From contig JALORM010000073.1 in NCBI GenBank assembly GCA_025458985.1, positions 1 to 7,673 of the forward strand: a DNA stretch of 7,673 nucleotides, read 5' to 3'. The first letter of the stretch is position 1. Every line of letters begins with the position of its first letter. Shown here piece by piece: positions 1 through 6,769 of the stretch. Source of the DNA: Paracoccaceae bacterium. Its GTDB lineage: Bacteria; Pseudomonadota; Alphaproteobacteria; Rhodobacterales; Rhodobacteraceae. The notes below the pieces were generated by a model that was not told where the DNA came from, searched no databases, and worked only from the letters and a program-made list of their open reading frames with translations. A program made the position numbers and the translations under genes.

Positions 1-104
1 GGCGCCGGCGGAACGGCGCGCAGGATCAGCCAGAGGATCGGCAGAAGCACCAGCCCCAGAAGCAGCATGGGCGCCGCGAACCCGATGGGACCCAGCATCC
101 ACAT
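1..104 (-). CDS. BatA/DUF4159-type membrane protein, N-terminal fragment
   Basis: Only the first 34 codons are in the window; the gene runs off the left edge. The peptide starts MWMLGPIGFAAP and continues as one very hydrophobic segment (about residues 7-28) ending in LRAVPPA. This is the typical start of the BatA N-terminal membrane domain (PF07584) that heads the large DUF4159 proteins of alphaproteobacterial MoxR operons; those full proteins are usually over 800 residues with further membrane helices. The ATG at 104-102 overlaps the stop codon of the upstream DUF58 gene as TGATG, so the two are very likely translationally coupled. A second in-frame ATG two codons later is possible. The DUF4159 assignment rests on the N-terminal signature and gene order only. 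A plain BatA-like vWA protein is the main alternative. Confidence 0.72.
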   Translation of the reverse strand, partial: MWMLGPIGFAAPMLLLGLVLLPILWLILRAVPPA

Positions 105-991
105 CAGCGCCGCCGCTCCAGCGCGCGGTAGAGCCAGAGCAGCGCCGGCAGCGCCGGCGCCCCGGTGTGATGCACGCTGGCCTGCCAGCCGGTGAGCCGG
201 GCGAGGTCCTGAAGCCGCGCCTTGCGCGCCGCCAGCCGGTCCAGATAGCGCGCGCGCAGGTCGCCCGCCTTCAGCGTCTCGTGCCTGAGCGTGCCGCCCA
301 TGCTTTCGAAGATGGTGCGGCCGTCGAAGGGAAACTCTTCCTCCTGCGGGTCGAGCACCATCAGGATCGCGCCTCGCACCCCGCGGTCGGCCGCCTTCAG
401 AAGCTGTGTCTCGACGGCCTCGGGAGAGCCGAGGAAATCCGACAGGAACGCGGCCCGGGAATGCGGCAGCATGCCCCGCGCCTCGGGCGCGCCGTAGTCG
501 CCGCTGCCGTCCGGGCCATCCGCCTGACGGGATAGCACGGTCGCGATGCGCACCAGCTGCGCCTCGCCCCGCGCCGGGCGGACGGCGTCATCGAAAAGGC
601 CGACCCGCTCGCCCCCGCGGATCAAGAGGACGCCAAGTGCCAGCGCAAGAAGCCGCGCCCGTTCGGCCTTGGACGGGCGGTCCTTGCCGCCCGAGAAGCC
701 CATCGAGGCCGAGCCGTCGACCCAGAGCTGCACCGACTGCGCGGCCTGCCATTCCTTCTCGCGCACGAAATGGGCATCCGACCGGCCTGACCGGCGCCAG
801 TCGATCGCGCGCGCCTCGTCCGAGGCGGTGGCGGGGCGGTACTGCCAGAATTCGTCGCCCTGGCCCGACCGGCGCCGCCCGTGTTCGCCCAGAAGCACGG
901 TCGCTGCCAGATGCTCGGCCTCCGCCAGAAGCGGGGGGAGGGGGGCAGCCAGCGCCTCGGCGCCCTGGCGCAGATGCGCGGCCCCGGTCAC
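104..991 (-). CDS. DUF58 family protein with vWA-like motif
   Basis: A 295-residue protein of the DUF58 family (COG1721), the usual partner of MoxR ATPases. The family signature lies at residues 45-72: DEFWQYRP, then ARAIDWRRSGRSD. A degenerate vWA/MIDAS-like motif DGSASM (D92, S94, S96) follows a hydrophobic strand, and FLSDFLG at 182-188 fits a later strand of the same fold. No transmembrane helix is evident, so it is probably cytoplasmic, possibly held at the membrane by the next gene product. I chose the GTG at 991-989 because GGAGAGG sits 5 bases upstream and the family normally begins just before the LRQGAEALAAPLPPLL segment. The frame stays open to 1111, but that extension is proline/arginine-rich and runs through a repeat element. 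The function is inferred from the family: an adaptor or substrate scaffold for the ATPase. Confidence 0.9.
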   Translation of the reverse strand: MTGAAHLRQGAEALAAPLPPLLAEAEHLAATVLLGEHGRRRSGQGDEFWQYRPATASDEARAIDWRRSGRSDAHFVREKEWQAAQSVQLWVDGSASMGFSGGKDRPSKAERARLLALALGVLLIRGGERVGLFDDAVRPARGEAQLVRIATVLSRQADGPDGSGDYGAPEARGMLPHSRAAFLSDFLGSPEAVETQLLKAADRGVRGAILMVLDPQEEEFPFDGRTIFESMGGTLRHETLKAGDLRARYLDRLAARKARLQDLARLTGWQASVHHTGAPALPALLWLYRALERRR

Positions 992-996
992 GAAAG

Positions 997-1003
997 CCTC
1001 TCC
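997..1003 (-). promoter_or_regulatory. Ribosome binding site fixing the GTG start of the DUF58 gene
   Basis: On the minus strand the sequence reads GGAGAGG, then CTTTC, then GTG. This is a strong Shine-Dalgarno match at ideal spacing. It decides the start in favour of a GTG 40 codons inside the longest open frame, which would otherwise begin at 1111 inside the inverted-repeat element. Confidence 0.7.
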
Positions 1004-1014
1004 TGCCCCTTCAT

Positions 1015-1143
1015 TCTGTCGAAAATACTCCCGGGGGTGCGGGGGCAGGCAGCCCCCGCTCCGACGCCCCCGCGCTGTGCGAGAGCGTGTCGCGGGCGGG
1101 GGGTGTGCCACCCTCCGCGTCCCCTGCGAGAATTTTCGACAGA
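1015..1143. repeat. Intergenic inverted-repeat element with internal hairpins
   Basis: The gap between the ATPase and DUF58 genes is framed by two facing copies of one motif. TCTGTCGAAAATACTC is at 1015-1030 and its near-exact reverse complement, GAGAATTTTCGACAGA, is at 1128-1143 (15 of 16 positions match). The likeness weakly continues inward as a G-rich run on both sides. Between the arms lie a GC hairpin at 1039-1059 and a second stem around GGGTG-TGC-CACCC at 1101-1113. From memory, GTCGAAAATAC-type motifs next to G/C-run hairpins recur between genes in Rhodobacteraceae, so this may be a dispersed palindromic repeat. That is recall, not a search result. It has no coding capacity of its own and no visible target-site duplication. 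Confidence 0.6.
1039..1059 (-). terminator. GC-rich hairpin between the ATPase and DUF58 genes
   Basis: An 8-bp perfect stem, GCGGGGGC paired with GCCCCCGC, encloses a 5-base loop. It should fold strongly in transcripts of either strand. In the moxR direction it is followed by an A/C/G-rich stretch and only about 18 bases later by TATTTT, so it is not a textbook intrinsic terminator. It could give partial termination, lowering DUF58 expression relative to the ATPase, or protect the upstream mRNA end. Confidence 0.35.
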
Positions 1144-1160
1144 CTGACGGAGGGGGCGGA

Positions 1161-2168
<1,008 letters not shown>

Positions 2169-2199
2169 GACATCTCTCCCGTCCGCGACTATCTGGGGT

Positions 2200-2228
2200 A
2201 TTAGACGGAGATATTCCCCGGGTCGCAA
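2200..2228 (-). promoter_or_regulatory. Candidate sigma-70 promoter for the moxR operon
   Basis: In the 72-bp divergent gap the minus strand shows TTGCGA (2228-2223; 4 of 6 to the -35 consensus) and TCTAAT (2205-2200; 5 of 6 to the -10 consensus), separated by 17 bases. Transcription would start near 2193, leaving a leader of about 25 bases with a GGAGAT ribosome site before the ATG. The gap is the most AT-rich stretch nearby, which fits a promoter. I found no convincing counterpart for the divergent gene on the plus strand. Confidence 0.45.
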
Positions 2229-2240
2229 TTGGCAAAACCC

Positions 2241-2831
2241 ATGAGCGCACAAAACATCGTGAAACCCTCGGCCGACACGATCGCGGCGGCGGCGGCGCGG
2301 GGCGCGGGCCGGAAGGGGCCGGCGCCGGTGCACCTGTGGAATCCGCCCTTCTGCGGCGATCTCGACATGGAGATCCGGCGCGACGGCACCTGGTTCTACC
2401 TCGGCACGCCGATCGGGCGACCGGCGCTTGTCCGCCTGTTCTCGTCGATCCTCAAACGCGAGGGCGACGCCTATTTCCTGGTCACCCCAGCGGAAAAGGT
2501 GGGCATAAGGGTCGAGGATGCGCCCTTCCTCGCGGTCGATGTCGAGGCCGAGGGTCAGGGGCGCGACCAGCGCCTGACCTTCCGTACCCAGGTCGACGAC
2601 GAGGTGACGGCCGGTCCGGCCCACCCGATCCGCGTGGTGCGCGACCCTGCGACGGGCGAACCCGCTCCCTACGTCCTCGTGCGCGCGAACCTCGAGGCGC
2701 TGATCGATCGCAAGACCTTCTACCGGCTTGTCGATCTTGGCACTCACGAGGATCACGAGGGCGCGCGGTGGTTCGGCCTCTGGTCGTCCGGACGGTTCTT
2801 TCCGGTGATCCCGTCGGACGAGCTTGCCTGA
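2241..2831 (+). CDS. DUF1285 domain-containing protein
   Basis: A 196-residue protein of the DUF1285 family (COG3816), small cytoplasmic proteins of unknown role common in Proteobacteria. The family blocks are clear: VHLWNPPFCGDLDMEI (30-45), DGTWFYLGTPIGRPALVRLF (48-67) and LVTPAEKVGI (80-89), then a strand-rich second half ending WFGLWSSGRFFPV. There is no signal peptide or membrane helix. I chose the ATG at 2241; neither it nor the in-frame TTG at 2229 has a good ribosome site, and the TTG lies against the opposite-strand -35 box. The extra four residues of the longer form do not matter to the domain. It is divergent from moxR and one base upstream of a TIM-barrel isomerase gene. Its function is unknown. 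Confidence 0.9.
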   Translation: MSAQNIVKPSADTIAAAAARGAGRKGPAPVHLWNPPFCGDLDMEIRRDGTWFYLGTPIGRPALVRLFSSILKREGDAYFLVTPAEKVGIRVEDAPFLAVDVEAEGQGRDQRLTFRTQVDDEVTAGPAHPIRVVRDPATGEPAPYVLVRANLEALIDRKTFYRLVDLGTHEDHEGARWFGLWSSGRFFPVIPSDELA

Positions 2832-2832
2832 C

Positions 2833-3591
2833 ATGCCGCGCTTCTGCGCCAACCTGACGTTTCTCTTCACCGAAGTGCCGATGCTCGACCGCCCTGCCGC
2901 GGCGGCGCGGGCGGGGTTCGAAGCGGTCGAGATCCTGTTTCCCTACGACGAACCGGCCGCCGCGGTGGCCGAGCGGGCGCGGCTGGCGGGCCTGCCCATC
3001 GCGCTCATCAACACGCCGCCCCCGAACTGGACCGGCGGCGACCGCGGCTTTGCCGCGGTTCCGGGGGGCGAGGCGCGGTTCCGCAGCGACTTCGACCGGG
3101 CGCTGCGCTTTGCGAAGGTGCTGAAGCCGCGCCACCTCCACGTCATGGCCGGCAAGGCCGAGGGGTCGGAAGCGCGCGCGACCTACCTGCGCAACCTGCG
3201 CTGGGCGGCCGAGCGCGCACCGGGCCAAAGCCTGACGATCGAGCCGATCAACCCGCACGACATGCCGGGCTACTTCCTGAACGACTTTCCCACGGCGCTC
3301 GACATCCTGGCCGAGGTCGGCGCGCCGAACCTGCGGCTTCAGTTCGATGCCTATCACGCGCAGCGGATCCATGGCGACGCCATGGCGGCCTGGGAGGCGA
3401 GCCGCGACAGCACCGCGCATGTCCAGATCGCCGGCGTGCCCGGGCGCCACGAGCCCGCGGGGGGCGACATCGACTATCCCGCGTTCTTCGCCGCCCTCGA
3501 CGCCGACGGCTATGCCGGGTGGGTCAGCGCCGAATACACTCCCGCGGGCCGGACCGAGGATGGTCTTGGCTGGCTGCGCGCGGGCTCCTGA
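2833..3591 (+). CDS. Hydroxypyruvate isomerase family TIM-barrel protein (Hyi/OtnI-like)
   Basis: A 252-residue sugar-isomerase TIM barrel (AP endonuclease family 2 fold) that lines up along its full length with hydroxypyruvate isomerase. It begins MPRFCANLTFLF and has FPYD (36-39). The expected metal-site residues are in place: E137 in IEPIN, D172 and H175 in QFDAYH, Q198 in HVQIAG, and E234 in SAEY. Hyi interconverts hydroxypyruvate and tartronate semialdehyde; the related OtnI isomerises 2-oxo-tetronates. Sequence alone does not choose between them, and no kinase, aldolase or dehydrogenase of either pathway is beside it. The ATG at 2833 starts one base after the DUF1285 stop, so translation is probably coupled, helped at most by a weak GGACGAG ten bases upstream. 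A perfect hairpin spans its stop codon. Confidence 0.88.
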   Translation: MPRFCANLTFLFTEVPMLDRPAAAARAGFEAVEILFPYDEPAAAVAERARLAGLPIALINTPPPNWTGGDRGFAAVPGGEARFRSDFDRALRFAKVLKPRHLHVMAGKAEGSEARATYLRNLRWAAERAPGQSLTIEPINPHDMPGYFLNDFPTALDILAEVGAPNLRLQFDAYHAQRIHGDAMAAWEASRDSTAHVQIAGVPGRHEPAGGDIDYPAFFAALDADGYAGWVSAEYTPAGRTEDGLGWLRAGS

Positions 3592-3608
3592 CAGAAGGCT
3601 GTCAGGAG
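3585..3608 (+). terminator. Perfect 10-bp hairpin spanning the isomerase stop codon
   Basis: CTCCTGACAG pairs perfectly with CTGTCAGGAG across an AAGG loop. The left arm contains the TGA stop of the isomerase gene. No T-run follows (the next bases are GGGTATGCG), so it is not a standard intrinsic terminator. Its place between two plus-strand gene pairs suggests a Rho-assisted terminator or an mRNA 3'-end stabiliser. A dyad operator for the VOC gene 47 bases downstream is an alternative. Confidence 0.5.
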
Positions 3609-3654
3609 GGGTATGCGAGGGAAGGGCTCCCAACCTTGCCAAGGAGCGACTGCC

Positions 3655-4047
3655 ATGACCCACACACCCGATCACGCCGCCGTCTGGTTCGAACTGCCGG
3701 TGCGCGACATGACGAAGGCCATCGCCTTCTACAACGCCGTCTTCGACGCGGGCCTGGTGCTCGACACCTCGGGCCCCAACCCGATGGCCGTCTTTTCGAT
3801 CAAGGGCGGGCCGATGTCGGGCGGCGTGTCGGGGCATCTCTATCCCGGGACCCCGGCGAAGTCGGGCGCCGGGCCGACCGTCCACCTGATCGTGCCCGAC
3901 CGGCTGGAAGACGCCTGCGACCGCCTGACGGGGGCCGGCGGCGAGGTCATCGGGCCGGTCATCGAGATGCCCTGGGGGCGCTTTGTCTACGCCACGGACC
4001 CCGACGGCAACTCGATCGGCCTGTTCCAGCCGAAGCTGGCGGCCTGA
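3655..4047 (+). CDS. VOC family protein (glyoxalase/dioxygenase fold)
   Basis: A 130-residue protein of the vicinal oxygen chelate superfamily, closest in look to the COG3324 group. Two beta-alpha-beta modules are visible. The first has WFELPVRDMTKAIAFYNAVF (11-30) and MAVFSI (44-49). The second has TVHLIVPD (75-82) and ends FVYATDPDGNSIGLFQ (110-125). Of the four metal-ligand positions of glyoxalase I, H77 may remain, but the last-strand glutamate is glycine (G122) and the first-strand histidine is absent. Glyoxalase I activity is therefore unlikely, and a binding or resistance role is possible. The ATG at 3655 has AAGGAG eight bases upstream, which excludes the longer frame from 3613. The adjoining WYL regulator gene follows after 15 bases in the same frame and probably shares its transcript. 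Confidence 0.9.
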   Translation: MTHTPDHAAVWFELPVRDMTKAIAFYNAVFDAGLVLDTSGPNPMAVFSIKGGPMSGGVSGHLYPGTPAKSGAGPTVHLIVPDRLEDACDRLTGAGGEVIGPVIEMPWGRFVYATDPDGNSIGLFQPKLAA

Positions 4048-4062
4048 TGTCCGCCGTATCCC

Positions 4063-4749
4063 ATGCGTAGGGCCGACCGCCTGTTCCAGATCGTTCAGCA
4101 TCTGAGGGGCGGGCGGCTTCTGACCGCGCGGGCGCTGGCCGAGCGGCTAGAAGTGTCCGAGCGGACGATCTACCGGGACATGGCCGACCTCGTTGCCTCG
4201 GGTGTCCCGATCGACGGCGAGGCCGGGGTCGGCTACCTGATGCGGGCGGGCTACGACCTGCCGCCGCTGATGTTCACCCGCGACGAGGTCGTGGCCCTCG
4301 TCGCGGGCGTACGCCTTCTGCGCGCCTGGGGCGGGGCCGCGATGGCGCGGGCCGCCGAGGAGGCGCTGGTCAAGATCGAGGCGGTCCTGCCCGAGGACGA
4401 ACGCGCCCGGGCAAACGGCGTCCAGATCCACGCCTTTCCGACGATGGCGCTCGATCCGGCGGCGCGGGCGCGGCTCGACCTGCTCGACCGGGCGATCCAG
4501 GCACGGACCCGGCTGGTGCTCGGCTATGCCGACGAGGCGGGGGCAATCACGCAACGCCGTGTCCGGCCGCTGGGCCTTGTGTTCTGGGGCAAGGTCTGGA
4601 CCCTCGTCGCGTGGTGCGAGCTGAGGCAGGATTTCCGCATGTTCCGTGTCGACCGCATCGGCCGTGCCGAGGCCGAGGGGACATTCCGGCCCGAAAAGGG
4701 CCGGACGCTCAGGGATTTCTATGCCTGCGAGGCTCAGCATGCCCCATGA
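4063..4749 (+). CDS. YafY-type HTH/WYL domain transcriptional regulator
   Basis: A 228-residue regulator of the YafY group (COG2378). The N-terminal winged helix-turn-helix (HTH_11) has LTARALAERLEVSERTIYRD (20-39) followed by the wing DGEAGVGYLM (51-60). The C-terminal WYL domain covers about 145-200, with the signature as VWTLVAWCELRQDFRMFRVDRI (178-199); WTL for WYL is usual in this subgroup. The start MRRADRLFQIVQHL matches the family, though no ribosome site precedes it, so translation probably depends on coupling from the VOC gene. These proteins bind a ligand through the WYL domain and control nearby genes, most plausibly the VOC gene and themselves. The ligand is unknown. The stop lies 5 bases from the stop of the convergent coiled-coil gene. 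Confidence 0.92.
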   Translation: MRRADRLFQIVQHLRGGRLLTARALAERLEVSERTIYRDMADLVASGVPIDGEAGVGYLMRAGYDLPPLMFTRDEVVALVAGVRLLRAWGGAAMARAAEEALVKIEAVLPEDERARANGVQIHAFPTMALDPAARARLDLLDRAIQARTRLVLGYADEAGAITQRRVRPLGLVFWGKVWTLVAWCELRQDFRMFRVDRIGRAEAEGTFRPEKGRTLRDFYACEAQHAP

Positions 4750-4754
4750 GCGAC

Positions 4755-6086
4755 CTACTCGACCGCGTGCAGCACCTGGCCTGTCAGCTCGCGGCACGAC
4801 GCGGCGTCGCCGCCGAGCCGCAGCGCGCCGTCCTCTGCCGGCTCGATGCTGCAGGTGAACGAGGCCGCCCGCAGATCGCCCGAGACGTCGCTCAGGTCCA
4901 GCGTGCCACCCTCGGCGGTCCACTGGCCACGGGCTGCCTGTCCGGTTTCGTCGTTCGCCATTTCGAAACTGCCGTCCTCGGCGAAGGTCACGCGCACCGG
5001 GCCCGTGGCGTAGTTGCCCGGCGCCAGCCGCGCCGCGGCGGATGCCGCGGGGCCGGCCCCTGCGGCGGTCTCACCCGCTCCGGCCGGGGTCTGGTCCTCA
5101 TCGGCCGACGCCTCGTCTGCCCCGGCAGGCTGCGGGCTTGGGCCGTCTCCGGAGGCGGGTCGCGCCTCGGGCGCGTTGCCCTCGTCGCCGTCCCCGCTGT
5201 CGCCGCCCTCGCGCTGCGTTTGCGGGCGCGGCGAGGTCAGCGCCCATGTCATGTCGCTTCCCTGGGCCTGCAGGGCGGCGATCCGCTGTTCCACCGTTGC
5301 CAGCGCCTCGCCGCGCTTCGACACTTCGGCACTCAGCGCCGTGAGGATCTCCTGTACCGAACCGCGCTGTTCCTCGGCGGCGGTCACGTCATCCACCAGG
5401 TCGTCACGCCGTTCGACCAGCTCGGTCACGTGGGCCGACAGCGCCTCGGCTTCCGCGGCCAAGCTGTCCCGGCGCGCCTGCGCCTCTTCCATTGCGGCGG
5501 CGAGCTGCTGTTCCTGTTCGCGGGCCTCCTGCACCCGGGCCTCGGCGGTTGCAGCCTGCTCGGTAAGCCGCGCGACGTCGGCGTTCAGCGCGGCCAGCGT
5601 CTCTTGCACCCGTGCCTCCTGCGCACGCGCCTCTTCAAGCCGGGCGCCCACCTCGGAAAGCTCGCCCGTGGCGGTTTCGAGCCGACCGGTCTTCTCGGAA
5701 AGCTGTGCGTCGAAACCCGACAGCTCCTCGCGCAGGGGGGCAAGCTGCTCTTCCAGTCGGGCAACGTCGTCGCGGCGGGCCGTGGCGTCACGCTCCAGCG
5801 CCGCCAGCCCTTCCTCGGCCGCAGTCCGGCGGGCGTCTGCCTCGCCGAAGGCGGTCTCGGCGGACATCCGGCTCACCTCCAGCTGCCGCACCTCCTCTGC
5901 CAGCGTCGACTGGCGCGCTTCGAGCTGGTCCAGTGAGCCCGTCAGGGCAGTGCGCTCGGTGATCTCGTTGCGCAGGCCGGACCGGTCGGTCGCGATCCAC
6001 AGCGCGACTCCCCACCCCAGAAGCGCAAGCACCGCGACGGCCAGTGTCACGGGGCGGCGGAATTCCTGCTTCAGATCGATTGCCAT
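4755..6086 (-). CDS. Membrane-anchored coiled-coil protein with C-terminal beta domain
   Basis: A 443-residue protein I do not recognise as a named family. After a short basic N-terminus (K6, R10, R11) comes one membrane helix (about 13-32). A long, nearly unbroken, Glu/Ala/Arg/Gln-rich coiled coil follows (about 37-275), with recurring units such as EARVQE at 157 and 182. A Pro/Gly/Ala/acidic low-complexity linker spans 285-350. The last 90 residues look beta-rich (GNYATGPVRVTF, GQWTAEGGTLDLSD) and carry the only two cysteines, C412 and C431. By the positive-inside rule the C-terminal part should be periplasmic, where the cysteines could form a disulfide. The ATG at 6086-6084 has GGGAGG 7 bases upstream. 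Its role is unknown; an envelope scaffold or spacer is an inference. It lies downstream of ydeI on the same strand after a 101-base gap. Confidence 0.85.
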   Translation of the reverse strand: MAIDLKQEFRRPVTLAVAVLALLGWGVALWIATDRSGLRNEITERTALTGSLDQLEARQSTLAEEVRQLEVSRMSAETAFGEADARRTAAEEGLAALERDATARRDDVARLEEQLAPLREELSGFDAQLSEKTGRLETATGELSEVGARLEEARAQEARVQETLAALNADVARLTEQAATAEARVQEAREQEQQLAAAMEEAQARRDSLAAEAEALSAHVTELVERRDDLVDDVTAAEEQRGSVQEILTALSAEVSKRGEALATVEQRIAALQAQGSDMTWALTSPRPQTQREGGDSGDGDEGNAPEARPASGDGPSPQPAGADEASADEDQTPAGAGETAAGAGPAASAAARLAPGNYATGPVRVTFAEDGSFEMANDETGQAARGQWTAEGGTLDLSDVSGDLRAASFTCSIEPAEDGALRLGGDAASCRELTGQVLHAVE

Positions 6087-6109
6087 GTCGTCGCCTCCCG
6101 GAAGGTCCC

Positions 6110-6144
6110 CCGCCGGGCGCCCCGGTGGCGCACCTTGGCAAGGT
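6110..6144 (-). promoter_or_regulatory. Paired inverted repeats upstream of the coiled-coil gene
   Basis: The 101-base gap between ydeI and the coiled-coil gene holds two dyads. ACCTTGGCAAGGT (6132-6144) is a perfect palindrome around one centre base. CCGGG-CGC-CCCGG (6113-6125) is a GC stem extendable by two more pairs past one mismatch. Together they could be an operator plus leader hairpin for the coiled-coil gene, or a weak terminator for ydeI; no T-run follows. No convincing -35/-10 pair was found here. Confidence 0.25.
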
Positions 6145-6187
6145 CCATGACAGAACGGCAAAGGTGGCCCGGGGGTTCCCGTCTGCG

Positions 6188-6769
6188 TCAGCGGCGGAAG
6201 GGCTTCGGCCGCAGGCCCTGCGTGGCGCTGCCCGTTACCTCGGAGATCCGTGCGGCCCGTGTCGGTGCGGTCTTCGCGGTCTTGATCCATTCCAGCGTGC
6301 CGCGCCGAACGCTGCGCGGCCAGCCGCCCCAGACCGCACGCAGGCCATCGCCGTCGAGCGCCGCGGCAAGGTCGGGCGGGACCTCCAGCCGCTCGACATC
6401 GTCGAGGAACGTCCACATCCCGCTCGCCTTCGCCGCCTCGACCTTGGCAAGCCCTGCGGGTGTCATCGCTCCCGAGGCAACGGCACGGTCCACATGCGCC
6501 TTGTTGATCGCCGACCAGGCGGACTTCGGATTCCGCGGCGCGATCAGGATCATCGACCGGTCGGCGTCGAGCGCCCGGGTCACGCTGTCGATCCAGCCCC
6601 AGCAGAGCAGTTCCTCGACCAGCGGCTCGTAGGGCATGTAGTCGGGGTGGCGCTTCTTGTAGCTCGCAAGCCAGACCGGGCCGGATTCCGCATGGTGCGC
6701 GGCCAACCAGTCGCGCAGGTCCGCGCGGGACCGGACGGTCAGGATCGGGGCGTCGTCGGCGGCGCCCAT
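6188..6769 (-). CDS. YdeI/OmpD-associated family protein
   Basis: A 193-residue protein of the YdeI family (OmdA-type, 'bacteriocin-protection' in some annotations; COG4430). Family hallmarks in order: a short N-terminal strand-helix with LRDWLAAHH, VWLASYKKRH (32-41), YEPLVEELLCWGWIDS (47-62), then RNPKSAWSAINKAHVDRAV (79-97) and MTPAGLAKVEAAKASGMW (102-119). The C-terminal block from about 130 fits the OmdA domain, which includes RSVRRGTLEWIKTAKTAPTRAARI (152-175). The length is normal and there is no signal peptide. The name comes from an E. coli relative linked to OmpD and peptide resistance; the biochemical role is not established. Its ATG overlaps the stop of the MmcQ gene as TGATG, so the two are translationally coupled. 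Confidence 0.9.
   Translation of the reverse strand: MGAADDAPILTVRSRADLRDWLAAHHAESGPVWLASYKKRHPDYMPYEPLVEELLCWGWIDSVTRALDADRSMILIAPRNPKSAWSAINKAHVDRAVASGAMTPAGLAKVEAAKASGMWTFLDDVERLEVPPDLAAALDGDGLRAVWGGWPRSVRRGTLEWIKTAKTAPTRAARISEVTGSATQGLRPKPFRR

Noticed and set aside
2169..2870. An N-terminal extension of the ATPase frame up to 2870
   Set aside because: It would overlap the whole DUF1285 gene, lacks AAA+ features, and the ATG at 2168 has a ribosome site.
3633..3646. A hairpin (CCTT-GCC-AAGG) hiding the VOC ribosome site, as a riboswitch-like control
   Set aside because: The stem is only 4 bp with a 3-base loop, and no larger aptamer-like fold was seen around it.
3613..3654. An upstream ATG giving the VOC protein 14 extra residues
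   Set aside because: It has no good ribosome site, while AAGGAG sits 8 bases before the ATG at 3655, where family similarity begins.
2482..4101. A 539-codon open frame on the minus strand opposite DUF1285, the isomerase and the VOC gene
   Set aside because: It spans three well-supported plus-strand genes and has no recognisable domain.
4611..6150. Long plus-strand open frames (441 and 378 codons) opposite the coiled-coil gene
   Set aside because: They are serine-, arginine- and glycine-rich shadows of the Glu/Ala-rich coiled coil. The minus-strand frame has the good ribosome site and membrane helix.
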